DNA of 54,778 nt from Cytophagales bacterium (GTDB taxonomy: Bacteria; Bacteroidota; Bacteroidia; Cytophagales; Bernardetiaceae). Numbering within the stretch: the first letter of the stretch is position 1; each line of letters starts with the position of its first letter. The position numbers and the translations under genes were made by a program. The DNA lies in the NCBI GenBank assembly GCA_004293815.1, contig RDZD01000030.1, forward strand, positions 1 through 54,778, given 5' to 3'. Shown here piece by piece: positions 33,526-42,041 of this stretch. The notes beneath the pieces are model-generated. The model was not told the origin of the DNA and made no database searches. It saw only the letters and a program-made list of their open reading frames with translations.

Positions 33526-34890
33526 ATGAAACGTTCCGACTTTTTGAAATCTATTTTACTTGGAATACCCGCTACAACAATTTTTCCCTCTGTTCTAGCC
33601 TCTTGTGATGGCGGCAATGAGCCTCAGGGCACACCTAAAAAAGGCAAAAGAGCAATCATTATAGGTGCTGGCATAGCAGGACTTGCGTCTGCCACTAAAC
33701 TTGTAGCAGACGAAATGATAGTTACAGTCCTAGAAGCTCGTAACCGCATAGGTGGTCGGATTTTTACGGACAGAAGCTTAGGATTGCCTGTAGATTTGGG
33801 TGCGTCTTGGATACATGGCCCAGAAAAAAACCCTATCACGGATATAGCTAATGCGGCTGGTGCCAAAACTTTTGAAACCCAAGACGAACCTGTCAATATT
33901 TACGATGCCATGGGCAAGCTCATCAGCCCCAGCAAGGTGGATGAGTATTACGATGACTACGAAGATCTTATCAAGGCTGCTAAAAAGAAAGGTAATATTC
34001 CGTTCTCAAAGGCCATACAGGAGATTAACCCAGCTTATCTGGAAGATGATTTGATGGTGTATCAACTTTCTGCTTTTGCAGAATTCGACTCAGGTGGGCC
34101 CATAGAAAAATTATCAGCGGAGTACTGGGACGAGGATGAGGTTTATGACGGTGACGATGTGCTTTTTCCTAATGGTTATGATGCCGTAACCAATCATTTG
34201 GCTAAAGGATTGGATATCAAGATGGAACATATCGTCAAGAAGATAAACTATAGCGGCACAACGATTGTAGTGGAAACAAACAAAGGCAATTTTGAGGCCG
34301 ACTATGTAGTTTGTACACTACCTTTGGGCGTGCTCAAAGCCAACAAGGTGACCTTTGAGCCAGCCTTGCCTGCTTCTAAAGTGTCTGCTATGAGCAGAGT
34401 AGAAATGGGTTTTGTTAACAAAGTATTCTTGGTATTTCCACAAACCTTCTGGGCGAAAGAGAACCAGTATTTTGGTTATACAGATCCAGAAAAGGGCCGT
34501 TTCTGCTATTTTTTAGATGCCAATAAGTTTGTGCCAGGTGCAAACGCCCTTATGACCTTCGGTTTTGGCAACTATGGATTGGCTATGGAAAGCAAAACAG
34601 ATGCCCAACTGGTGGAAGAAATCCTGACCAACCTCCGCAAGATATTTGGGTCAGACGTAGTACCTCCTTTAAAATTTATTGTATCTCGTTGGAATAAAGA
34701 TCCTTATGCTTTAGGTTCTTACTCCTATGCCACCGCTGGCTCAACGCCTGCTGACTTTGCAGAGACGGGAAAGGACGTGAATAAGAAGCTCTTTTTTGCG
34801 GGCGAACATTGCACATTTGAGTACAAGGGCACTGTACATGGAGCGTATTTGACAGGCGAAAAAGCCGCCAGAGAAATCAGGCAGGCTTAA
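33526..34890 (+). CDS. Flavin monoamine oxidase family protein
   Basis: 454 residues. The N-terminus has a hydrophobic segment ending in a lipobox-like VLASC (Cys26), so it is probably an exported lipoprotein; KRSDFLKS is not a full twin-arginine motif. FAD-binding signatures: IIIGAGIAGLASATKL (Rossmann), EARNRIGGRIFTD, LGASWIHG and a C-terminal FFAGEHCTFEYKGTVHGAY. This is the MAO/polyamine-oxidase fold, which oxidises amines to aldehydes with H2O2. The substrate is unknown (polyamine or similar). If export of a flavoprotein is correct, FAD must be loaded before or after transport. Monocistronic. Confidence 0.9.
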   Translation: MKRSDFLKSILLGIPATTIFPSVLASCDGGNEPQGTPKKGKRAIIIGAGIAGLASATKLVADEMIVTVLEARNRIGGRIFTDRSLGLPVDLGASWIHGPEKNPITDIANAAGAKTFETQDEPVNIYDAMGKLISPSKVDEYYDDYEDLIKAAKKKGNIPFSKAIQEINPAYLEDDLMVYQLSAFAEFDSGGPIEKLSAEYWDEDEVYDGDDVLFPNGYDAVTNHLAKGLDIKMEHIVKKINYSGTTIVVETNKGNFEADYVVCTLPLGVLKANKVTFEPALPASKVSAMSRVEMGFVNKVFLVFPQTFWAKENQYFGYTDPEKGRFCYFLDANKFVPGANALMTFGFGNYGLAMESKTDAQLVEEILTNLRKIFGSDVVPPLKFIVSRWNKDPYALGSYSYATAGSTPADFAETGKDVNKKLFFAGEHCTFEYKGTVHGAYLTGEKAAREIRQA

Positions 34891-34910
34891 TGCTGAACTT
34901 TAGTTTGTTC

Positions 34911-34948
34911 AAGCTCCTCCTTGCTTTCATAGAGGCAGGGAGGAGCTT
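34911..34948 (+). terminator. Hairpin after the amine oxidase gene
   Basis: A 10-bp perfect stem (AAGCTCCTCC 34911-34920 with 34939-34948) has a structured 18-base loop. No clear T-run follows (TTATCTTT), so termination is likely but not certain. Confidence 0.5.
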
Positions 34949-35015
34949 ATCTTTGTACAAGACCCTAGGTGCAAAGAGGTTTTATAGGGATTTTGAAAAC
35001 AATTGAAGAAGATTT

Positions 35016-35045
35016 TTTGTATTAAACATTATTCTGCGAACTTTG
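35016..35045 (+). promoter_or_regulatory. Candidate promoter of sufD
   Basis: TTTG (35016-35019), 18 bases, GAACTTTG (35038-35045). The -7 box differs from TAnnTTTG at one base. It would give a leader of about 20-25 bases. Confidence 0.5.
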
Positions 35046-35072
35046 CGCGCCATTTAATCATTCAAAAGCTCT

Positions 35073-36377
35073 ATGATGCTCACAGACCAAACAAAGGACT
35101 CCTTTTTAAGTCAGTTCGAAGGTATCAACTCTCCCATTGCTGACAAAAAACATTTGTCTTCTATCTTTGCCAACGCTTGGGCAGCATTAGCCACTCAGCC
35201 CTTACCTAATAACAAGCATGAGGAGTGGCGTTATACCAATTTTTCTGCTGTTTGGCAAACTGAGTTTGTTCAAAGTAATCATGTAGATATAGAAGCAGCG
35301 CGCTTGGCTTTGCCCGCATGGAGTAAAAGACCTGATACAAGCCTTTTGGTTTGCGTTAATGGTCAGTTTGTGCCAGAGTTAAGCTGTTTGGGGGCTGAAG
35401 TTAGAGCTTGTTTGGACATTAAACCCATTAGCCAGGCTATAGAGCATTCTGAATCTGGTATTTTTGCACAGTTTTCTGATGTCAATACCATCACTCTGGC
35501 CATGAATACGGCTTTTATGCAAGATGGTCTCTGGATACGTGTCCGAAAAACTCTTCCCGAAAACACCGTTTTGGGTTTTGTTAATATGGTTGATGCCAGA
35601 AATCAAAATGTAGCGGTTCAGCCTCGCCATTTTTGGCATTTTGAGGCCAACACCCAAGCCTCTTTAATAGAGCAAACCATCACGCTCGGGCAAGGACATA
35701 GCTTTTTGAATCAGGTTAGTGAAATCAAAATAGAGAGAGGCGCCATGATTCAGCATGCTGTTATCCAAGACGATACAGCTTTGGCCTCGCAAGTATTGTA
35801 TACACATGTGCATTTGGACAAGCAAGCACAATACCATAACACGGTGGTTTCTTTTGGCGGTTTGTGTGTCCGCAATGACCTCTACATACGCCTTAGTGAG
35901 CATTGCGAAGCATTTATGAATGGGCTTTACATGATTTCAGGCAAAACGCTGGTGGACAACCATACTGTAGCAGACCACGCAGAACCCAATGCCCAAAGCA
36001 ATGAATTGTATAAAGGCGTTTTGGACGGACATTCTACAGGTATTTTCAACGGAAAAATTTTTGTGCGGCAAGACGCACAAAAGACGAATGCTTATCAAAA
36101 AAACCGCAACATCCTGCTCTCACCTACCGCCCACGTTTTTACAAAACCGCAGCTGGAAATTTGGGCTGATGATGTAAAGTGTTCTCATGGTGCTACCACG
36201 GGCGCATTAGAAGCTGAACCGATGTTTTATCTCAAAGCCAGAGGCATACCAGAACACAAGGCTCGATTGCTCTTGCTCAATGCTTTTATGTTTGATGTGT
36301 TGGACCGAATAGTCTCCTCCTCTCTCAAGAGTCTACTTTCAGACTTTTTGGAAGAAAAGCTTGAAACTAATCTGTAG
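35073..36377 (+). CDS. sufD: Fe-S cluster assembly protein SufD
   Basis: 434 residues. The N-terminal region (EEWRYTNFS) and the C-terminal beta-helix core typical of SufB/SufD (DNHTVADHAEPNAQSNELYKG, FNGKIFVRQDAQKTNAYQ, PQLEIWADDVKCSHGATTG, YLKARGI) are intact. The conserved HGATTG region carries the His that SufBCD uses. SufD works with SufB and the ATPase SufC as a cytoplasmic scaffold for Fe-S cluster building. In most Bacteroidota it lies in a sufBCDS row; here only sufD is present, and both neighbours are unrelated. ATG-ATG at 35073/35076 leaves the exact start open. Confidence 0.93.
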   Translation: MMLTDQTKDSFLSQFEGINSPIADKKHLSSIFANAWAALATQPLPNNKHEEWRYTNFSAVWQTEFVQSNHVDIEAARLALPAWSKRPDTSLLVCVNGQFVPELSCLGAEVRACLDIKPISQAIEHSESGIFAQFSDVNTITLAMNTAFMQDGLWIRVRKTLPENTVLGFVNMVDARNQNVAVQPRHFWHFEANTQASLIEQTITLGQGHSFLNQVSEIKIERGAMIQHAVIQDDTALASQVLYTHVHLDKQAQYHNTVVSFGGLCVRNDLYIRLSEHCEAFMNGLYMISGKTLVDNHTVADHAEPNAQSNELYKGVLDGHSTGIFNGKIFVRQDAQKTNAYQKNRNILLSPTAHVFTKPQLEIWADDVKCSHGATTGALEAEPMFYLKARGIPEHKARLLLLNAFMFDVLDRIVSSSLKSLLSDFLEEKLETNL

Positions 36378-36396
36378 AGATACTTTCTTTGAGCTC

Positions 36397-36445
36397 AAAG
36401 CATGGTTTTGAAGTAGGTATGATACTTTAAAACCATGCTTTTTTA
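36397..36445 (+). terminator. Terminator of sufD, between convergent genes
   Basis: A 13-bp stem (AAAGCATGGTTTT 36397-36409 with 36429-36441) is followed by T4. It overlaps the last codon of the convergent small membrane protein gene, whose message would read the mirror image. Confidence 0.8.
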
Positions 36446-36655
36446 CTTGATAAGCCAGCTGTGAAATTGCTTACTCAAAAATGGCATAGCTATAAAAATC
36501 ATGAATGGAACGAGTAGGCTACTCATCACAAAAGTGCGTGCCAAAACAGGTAGTGTGCTGAGCCAGCCGCCTAAGAGTAACGTAATAGCGGAAATTGTGG
36601 GATAAATGATAGCCCATACCAAAAGAGCCATTTTCCATTTTTTGGGTTGTTGCAT
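36443..36655 (-). CDS. Small two-helix membrane protein
   Basis: 70 residues from ATG at 36655 (MQQPKKWKMALLVWAIIYP). The frame extends 35 codons upstream, but that extension is poor in protein character. Two hydrophobic segments (about 10-32 and 38-58) with a short connecting loop, and a positively charged N-terminus. It resembles small inner-membrane proteins that in other bacteria occur alone or fused to antibiotic-biosynthesis-monooxygenase-type domains; I treat that resemblance as tentative. Function is unknown. It shares its 3' end with the sufD terminator. Confidence 0.65.
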   Translation of the reverse strand: MQQPKKWKMALLVWAIIYPTISAITLLLGGWLSTLPVLARTFVMSSLLVPFMIFIAMPFLSKQFHSWLIK

Positions 36656-36815
36656 AATGCTTGAAAAGGAAAAGTTTTCATGATAATTTAGGGTCAAAAG
36701 ATACAAAAAAGTTTTTGAAGAGCCGAATAGAAAAATCTTAGTATCTTGCTTTGGAAGCAAAAAGTGGATTCCCTAGAGTAAAAGGTATAAAAAATAGTAA
36801 AAAACGAATCAAAAA

Positions 36816-36847
36816 TTTGGTTCTATTCGTTACAAGTACTACTTTTG
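36816..36847 (+). promoter_or_regulatory. Promoter of tRNA-His
   Basis: TTTG (36816-36819), a 20-base spacer and TACTTTTG (36840-36847) match the Bacteroidota promoter. The predicted start near 36853 is 8 bases before the mature tRNA. Confidence 0.75.
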
Positions 36848-36860
36848 CACCACAAAAAAT

Positions 36861-36936
36861 GGCAGTCGTAGCTCAGTGGTAGAGTAGAGGTTTGTGGTTC
36901 CTTTGGTCGTGGGTTCGATCCCCATCGTCTGCCCCA
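36861..36936 (+). tRNA. tRNA-His (GTG anticodon)
   Basis: Cloverleaf with the histidine-specific extra 5' G (36861) facing discriminator C (36933), an encoded CCA (36934-36936) and anticodon GTG in loop TTGTGGT. D-arm GCTC/GAGT, T-arm GTGGG-TTCGATC-CCCAT. Two pairs are U-U: one in the acceptor stem (36866 with 36928) and one closing the anticodon stem next to the loop. Otherwise the fold is complete. It has its own promoter and terminator. Confidence 0.93.
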
Positions 36937-36950
36937 TTTTTTACATTTAA

Positions 36951-36992
36951 AAAGTGCTGACGTTATTTTAAAAAACACGTCAGCATTTTTTA
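36951..36992 (+). terminator. Terminator after tRNA-His
   Basis: A 9-bp stem TGCTGACGT (36955-36963) with 36977-36985, A-run before, six T after. Confidence 0.9.
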
Positions 36993-37059
36993 TTTTATAG
37001 AAATTTATCTAAATTGCCGTATAAAAATTACTCATTAACCGCAAAGCTCTTCTAGAATC

Positions 37060-37440
37060 ATGCGCTACAACATTGAAAAGCACGAAAAATATACATTACT
37101 AAGCCTGAATGAGGACAGAGTGGACTCTCTTATTTCTCCCCAGCTCAAATCAGAGTTTGTGACACTTTTTCAGTCTGGTACTAACAATCTTATATTAGAC
37201 CTCAAAGAAGTCAAATATGTAGATTCTTCTGGTTTGAGTGCTATTTTGGTAGCTAACAGGCTAACCGAAAACAACGATGGAATACTTGTGCTCACTTCTG
37301 TTTCTGATTTTGTGCTCAAGCTGCTCACCATTTCGCGTCTTAACGACGTACTGAATGTGATGCTTTCTGTGCCTGAAGCAGTAGACGCTGTTTTTATGCA
37401 TGAATTAGAAAAAGATATTCGTGACGGCGATAATGATTAA
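37060..37440 (+). CDS. STAS-domain protein (anti-sigma antagonist type)
   Basis: 126 residues of a single STAS domain. NLILDLKEVKYVDSSGLSAIL holds the DSSG motif, whose Ser is the phosphorylation site in SpoIIAA-like antagonists. In partner switching such a protein binds an anti-sigma kinase when dephosphorylated. No kinase or sigma factor is beside it. RNase Z starts 28 bases downstream on the same strand, so they probably share a transcript. The SpoIIE-type phosphatase at 13.9-14.9 kb is a conceivable partner, by inference only. Confidence 0.88.
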   Translation: MRYNIEKHEKYTLLSLNEDRVDSLISPQLKSEFVTLFQSGTNNLILDLKEVKYVDSSGLSAILVANRLTENNDGILVLTSVSDFVLKLLTISRLNDVLNVMLSVPEAVDAVFMHELEKDIRDGDND

Positions 37441-37468
37441 TTGTCTAATTCTCTAGATTCATTACCAG

Positions 37469-38416
37469 ATGTCCTTTTCTGTGACTTTTCTGGGTGTTGG
37501 CTCTGCTATACCCAAACACAAACGCAACCATACAGCACAGTTATTAAGTATTGAAGGACATCATCTCCTCATTGATTGCGGTGAGGGGACGCAGAGCAGG
37601 CTCTGGCAGTATGCGCCCAAAATTCTTCAAATAGAGGCCATTTTTATTTCACATTTACACGGCGACCACTTTTTAGGGATTTTTGGTTTGCTCGACACCA
37701 TGCAAATGCTTGGACGCGAACAAACCTTGCATGTTTTTGGGCCAGCTTCTTTGTTTGTGCTTTTAGAAGCTTTTGCTGCCACTACGGATTATAGCAGGAG
37801 CTTTGAGCTGATAGTTCACCCTACGCAAGATACACATTTAGAGGTAATTTATGAAACAAGCCATTTTAAGGTGAGTTCCTTTCCTCTCAATCACGGTGTG
37901 CCCTGCACAGGGTTTCGTGTGGATGCTGCGCCAAACAAGCACCGCCTAAAAAAGGATTTGATACCTATAGATATGCCTATTTCTGAGCGTATTGCGCTCA
38001 AAGAAGGTCAAGATATTTTTTACAACAATCAATTTTGGTTGAATAGTGCTTGGGCTGATTTGCCTTACCCCTCTGCCTCTTACGCGTTTTGTTCCGACAC
38101 CTGCTATGATGAGTCTATATTGGCTTGGATAAGTGATGTGAAGCTGCTTTATCATGAGGCCACTTTTCTGCACGCTGATTTACCTCCGCTAATCAACGTC
38201 AATCATAGTTCTGCCGCAGAGGCCGCCACTATTGCGCAAAAGGCTCGTGCACAAAGGCTGCTCATAGGACACCTGTCTGGGCGATACAACCGCGAAGAAG
38301 CTCATTTGAAAGAAGCGAGAGTCATTTTTGCAGAAACTTACGTTGCTCGCGAGGGGCAAGTTTACGTGTTTAGTCCAAAGGATAATGCATGGGATCTGAA
38401 AATGCTTGATTTATAA
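37469..38416 (+). CDS. rnz: Ribonuclease Z
   Basis: 315 residues of metallo-beta-lactamase tRNA 3' endonuclease. GVGSAIP and RNHTAQLL N-terminal motifs; zinc motif HLHGDH (residues 62-67); later His in LNHGVPCTGF, Asp in SDTCYD and HSSAAEAA; the flexible-arm region lies about residues 150-190. The cytoplasmic enzyme trims the 3' trailer of pre-tRNA. Since the one tRNA in the window encodes its CCA, RNase Z may serve CCA-less tRNAs elsewhere. Second gene of a likely STAS-rnz operon. Confidence 0.94.
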   Translation: MSFSVTFLGVGSAIPKHKRNHTAQLLSIEGHHLLIDCGEGTQSRLWQYAPKILQIEAIFISHLHGDHFLGIFGLLDTMQMLGREQTLHVFGPASLFVLLEAFAATTDYSRSFELIVHPTQDTHLEVIYETSHFKVSSFPLNHGVPCTGFRVDAAPNKHRLKKDLIPIDMPISERIALKEGQDIFYNNQFWLNSAWADLPYPSASYAFCSDTCYDESILAWISDVKLLYHEATFLHADLPPLINVNHSSAAEAATIAQKARAQRLLIGHLSGRYNREEAHLKEARVIFAETYVAREGQVYVFSPKDNAWDLKMLDL

Positions 38417-38504
38417 GGCGGAATGCTGCTGCTAAGATGTATTAACCATGAGCCAGAGATATCCATCTTTCTAAGGCTCAATAAAATCAAGAGTTGTACT
38501 TTGC

Positions 38505-40634
38505 CTACATTTCTATAGAACTAGCCATAGCAGGCAGTCTAATGGTAAAGGTAGAGCCTTTATTTTCTTCACTTTCCACCGTAATAGTACCTCGGCAATG
38601 TTCTATAAACTCTTGTACGATGACCAAGCCAAGTCCTGTACCAGTTTCGCCGTCCGTGCCTTTAGTGCTGTACTTAGTGTCTAGTTTAAATAGTTGATTT
38701 TGAGCTTCTTTGGACATACCTACTCCTGTATCTTGCACAATGATTTCTACTTGATTGCTTTTAGACGGTAAAAGCTGAGCTGCAACACGTATAGTGCCAT
38801 TTCGGTTGGTAAATTTAAGGGAGTTAGACATAAGGTTTCTTAGTGCTGTTTGGAGAGCGTTACGATCCGCCCAGACTGTGAGATGAGTATTGGTATCTAT
38901 CTCTAGCACAATGCCTTTGTCTTGAGCGAGTTTGGCAAAAAGATTACGTAAATCTTCAAATACAATCTCTAAATCAAGAGTTTCGGGGTTGATTGCTATA
39001 GCACCGAGTTGAGCACGCGCCCATGTGAGCAGGTTCTCGAGCAAGGCAAAAAGTCCATTGATAGCTTTTTGTTGGTTTTGAGCCATTTTTTTGATATCTT
39101 CAATGCTTAGCTTGTGTCCGAACTTGGCTATGAGGTCTGCAAAACCTTTTTGTGAGTTTAGGGGGCTACGTATGTCGTGTGCAATGATAGAAAAGAACTT
39201 ATCTTTAGTTCGGTTCATTTCGTCCAACCGCTTTTCGGACTGCTCTAGCTTATTCTTGATGAGTTTGAGTTCCTGGTTTCGTTTTTCTAGTTCTGTGTTT
39301 TTATACTTAAGAGCTTTAGCGCGTCTATATCGATCAAGTATGAAAGCAACGGCTATGAGCAGAGCTACAAAAAATAAAGCGAGCATAATACCTAGATAGC
39401 GTTCGTTTTTTTGCTCGAGCTCAATGGTTCTTTTATTTCTGGCGTTTTCTTTTTCAAGTTCTTCTATCTGGTTGTCTTTGGTTTTGTTGTTTATTTCGAG
39501 TTGCCTGATGTCAATTCGGTCTTTAATTTCTTTCTGATAGATGGAGTCAGCATATTGCGAATAGAGTTTTTGATAGAAAAATGCTTTTGTGTAGTCTTTT
39601 TGATTTTCTTTTGCAATGGCCATGTTTTGGTAGATAGGCAGCATGCTTTTCTCTATTCTTTTGTTCTGTTTGATGAGCTCTATAGCAGTACCATAGTAAT
39701 TAGCGGCTTTATTGTATTCCGATTTTTTTAAAGCGAGTCTTCCAAATTCTTGACTGACTTTGATATTTAGCTTGATGTTTTTGGTTTTTACAGCTAGTTG
39801 TTTGGCTCTGGTTAGGCGTGCTTCAGCACCCATCCAATCTTTGCGGGCTTCCTGAAGCAAGGCACTGACTAAATAGAACTCACCTGAGTAGATGCTTTTA
39901 TTTAAGTCCACATTCTTTTTTATCTCATTAAGCAGGCGTTGTGCTTTTTCTAACTTTTGGTTTTGTATCTCTATATTTGCCTTTTTAATTTGAGCATTAG
40001 TCCATACAGACCAATGTTTGCCTGTAAGGGCTAGTTCTATAGCGCGCTCCAAATAAACTTTACCCACTGGTATGTTGTCTTGTAGCAAATAGGCTTCGGC
40101 AGCGTCTAAAAAAGCGTCGGCCAAAAAGCGACTATTTTTTATAGAAGCGTCGTTTTTAAAAATGTAGAACAAGTGGTCAAGAGCCTGTTCATAGTTGCCG
40201 AGAGCAATGTAAACTCGGCTAATTTCTGAATAAAGAATGGCATCGGCATCATCAGGTAGAATTTTCAACTCTTTTCTTTCCCGTTTCACGTCGTTGAGGA
40301 TGCGTATAGCGGATGCATAGTTGTTTTCTTGGCGAAGCAGACGCGCCTGATTGATTCTTGTCCAATGTTTGATATTGGAGCCTTGTAAATTCAGAGAGTC
40401 GTTGAGCTGAACAATCAATTCTGAAATCATGTATTGAAACTCTATCGACTGCTCCTTGAGGTTATCGCTTTCTAAATAGGATAAAATTTGTACAGTGGAA
40501 TCTTTTCTTATAGAAAGTTGATTAAAAATGATATGCAAAGAGTCCTGCACCTGCTTATGAGGCGTTTGCGCAAACAGCCATGTTTGACTAGCCAAACAAA
40601 TACTTAAAAGCAAGAAAATTCTCAATGCATTCAT
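38505..40634 (-). CDS. TPR-containing sensor histidine kinase
   Basis: 709 residues. Signal sequence (FLLLSICLASQTWLFAQ), periplasmic TPR-like helices (about 60-370; SRVYIALGNYEQALDHLF, LKKSEYNKAANYYGTAIEL), a charged coiled coil (about 375-408) and a transmembrane helix (about 411-433). Then a cytoplasmic coiled coil, HisKA (FFSIIAHDIRSPLNSQKGF, His near 483) and HATPase (RNLMSNSLKFTNRNG, VQDTGVGMS, GETGTGLGLVIV). The periplasmic TPRs are likely the sensor or protein-docking part. No REC domain is fused or adjacent. It follows a DUF2490 barrel gene by 22 bases on the same strand. Confidence 0.92.
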   Translation of the reverse strand: MNALRIFLLLSICLASQTWLFAQTPHKQVQDSLHIIFNQLSIRKDSTVQILSYLESDNLKEQSIEFQYMISELIVQLNDSLNLQGSNIKHWTRINQARLLRQENNYASAIRILNDVKRERKELKILPDDADAILYSEISRVYIALGNYEQALDHLFYIFKNDASIKNSRFLADAFLDAAEAYLLQDNIPVGKVYLERAIELALTGKHWSVWTNAQIKKANIEIQNQKLEKAQRLLNEIKKNVDLNKSIYSGEFYLVSALLQEARKDWMGAEARLTRAKQLAVKTKNIKLNIKVSQEFGRLALKKSEYNKAANYYGTAIELIKQNKRIEKSMLPIYQNMAIAKENQKDYTKAFFYQKLYSQYADSIYQKEIKDRIDIRQLEINNKTKDNQIEELEKENARNKRTIELEQKNERYLGIMLALFFVALLIAVAFILDRYRRAKALKYKNTELEKRNQELKLIKNKLEQSEKRLDEMNRTKDKFFSIIAHDIRSPLNSQKGFADLIAKFGHKLSIEDIKKMAQNQQKAINGLFALLENLLTWARAQLGAIAINPETLDLEIVFEDLRNLFAKLAQDKGIVLEIDTNTHLTVWADRNALQTALRNLMSNSLKFTNRNGTIRVAAQLLPSKSNQVEIIVQDTGVGMSKEAQNQLFKLDTKYSTKGTDGETGTGLGLVIVQEFIEHCRGTITVESEENKGSTFTIRLPAMASSIEM

Positions 40635-40656
40635 TATATGCTTAATTCTCTTTAAA

Positions 40657-41478
40657 TCAATTCAATCCGTAAACAAACTGAGCGATGTCTTTATGACCGC
40701 GCAGAGAGTAGCAAAACCCCACCCCAAATACCAAAGTATGCAAGTTAACAGCTCTGTAGGGCTTTAACTCATTGCCATCACCATCAAAGGTAGGCTCTGC
40801 GAAATAATAGGCGGCATCGTCCATCAAAAACACATTCAACTGATGTCCTTTTGAACCTTGCCGCAGCACGTTCAGCTTGAAGCGCGTAGCTGCCAAAAAA
40901 CGGTTTTCTACATCTTTAATCTCTGGAGTAATGTTTTTAAATAGTTCATAAGATACACTTGGCAGCCAAGAACTTCCATTCTTACCCTTATAAACTTTGC
41001 CTAAAAACAACAACATTCTGGCGCGAAAGTAATTGGGTGTCAGTTCGCTGCGGTTAGATTTTATAATTCCCTCAAGTGCTAAGTATTTTTCAAAAACATA
41101 TGATTTATCTGGGTTGGAATGCGCCAAGTAGGCACGCGGTCGCAGGCTATAAAAGGAGTTAGGTTGAGCGTTTTCTCGGATATACTGCCCCATCAAACCC
41201 ATAAACCACTGTTTATTAAGTTGTTTTTCATACCCCAAGCGCAGCACCAAACTATTGATGAGCGGTGAGTTGTTTTGTGTATTGTCTTCAAAAAGAAAGC
41301 TGCGCGTCTGTATCTGCGTATACATCAAGCCTTCTCCGCGTTGGCCTTTACTGACACCTAAAGGCAACCAAAGCGCACTCCTTTCAAGGAGGCGTTCGCG
41401 TGGCACTTTCTGAGAATATACTTCAAAGGAGCATATCAACAAAACCAACACTACAATCACATACTTATAAGTCGGCAT
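40657..41478 (-). CDS. DUF2490-like outer-membrane beta-barrel protein
   Basis: 273 residues with signal peptide (VIVVLVLLICSFEVYSQ). It has alternating aromatic and polar beta-strand segments, the RPRAYLAHSN and YRARMLLFLGKVY-like stretches seen in DUF2490 proteins, and an FVYGLN end. Probably an outer-membrane barrel. Being 22 bases upstream of the TPR kinase, with which it must be cotranscribed, it could report outer-membrane state to the kinase, but this is inference. Confidence 0.7.
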   Translation of the reverse strand: MPTYKYVIVVLVLLICSFEVYSQKVPRERLLERSALWLPLGVSKGQRGEGLMYTQIQTRSFLFEDNTQNNSPLINSLVLRLGYEKQLNKQWFMGLMGQYIRENAQPNSFYSLRPRAYLAHSNPDKSYVFEKYLALEGIIKSNRSELTPNYFRARMLLFLGKVYKGKNGSSWLPSVSYELFKNITPEIKDVENRFLAATRFKLNVLRQGSKGHQLNVFLMDDAAYYFAEPTFDGDGNELKPYRAVNLHTLVFGVGFCYSLRGHKDIAQFVYGLN

Positions 41479-41562
41479 AAGGATTTATAAAAGCAAAACA
41501 AATATAGTATATTTTTTAATACTACAAATTAATTGTATCAAATATTGCCTCCAAAGTCTTGT

Positions 41563-42027
41563 CTAGGGTAGTCTCTTCAAACTAATTTCACCTTCTGGTT
41601 GGGTATCGCTTCTACATCCATTCCAGCTACCTTTAAGTTCTTGCTGGGACTTATTTATCAACTCAAGAGTACCCTTCTTTTTACACCAATGGGCATTCAT
41701 GAGTATTTCTTGTTGTTTGATTTTAATCTCCGTAAACTTCAAGATATTTTTTTTGAAAGTGCCTTTGAGCTCCAACTCACCATAATTTTCTGTCATATCT
41801 ATCAAACGAATCAAAGAAGATCCTGTGACAGAGTCACCTTTCTGCTCGAGCACCATCTCAAATATATATTTGTCAGCCAGCCCATTTTGATTTTGCCACA
41901 AAAAACCAACCCATTTTCCGTTTATACCGCTGCTCTCATCTACAGGCTTAATCCAGACCATGAAAGAACATAAGCTAAAAATCAGCAAACAAAGTAGTAG
42001 AATCCTTTTCTGTATAAATTTTAACAT
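41563..42027 (-). CDS. Hypothetical exported lipocalin-like protein
   Basis: 154 residues with an N-terminal hydrophobic segment (ILLLCLLIFSLCSFMVW). The rest reads as an antiparallel beta sandwich or small barrel: NGKWVGFLWQNQNG, VLEQKGDSVTGSSLI, LELKGTFKKNILKF, QELKGSWNGC. These patterns suggest a lipocalin-like ligand-binding fold but no named family is recognised. It follows the 43-residue gene by 14 bases on the same strand and probably shares its transcript. Confidence 0.65.
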   Translation of the reverse strand: MLKFIQKRILLLCLLIFSLCSFMVWIKPVDESSGINGKWVGFLWQNQNGLADKYIFEMVLEQKGDSVTGSSLIRLIDMTENYGELELKGTFKKNILKFTEIKIKQQEILMNAHWCKKKGTLELINKSQQELKGSWNGCRSDTQPEGEISLKRLP

Positions 42028-42041
42028 AATAAATAGTGTAT

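Noticed and set aside
33526..33605. Twin-arginine signal on the amine oxidase
   Set aside because: Only KR, not the RR-x-F-L-K core; a Sec lipoprotein signal with VLASC fits better.
38446..38480. Hairpin TGAGCC...GGCTCA after rnz
   Set aside because: Fair stem but no T-run; left out as a terminator.
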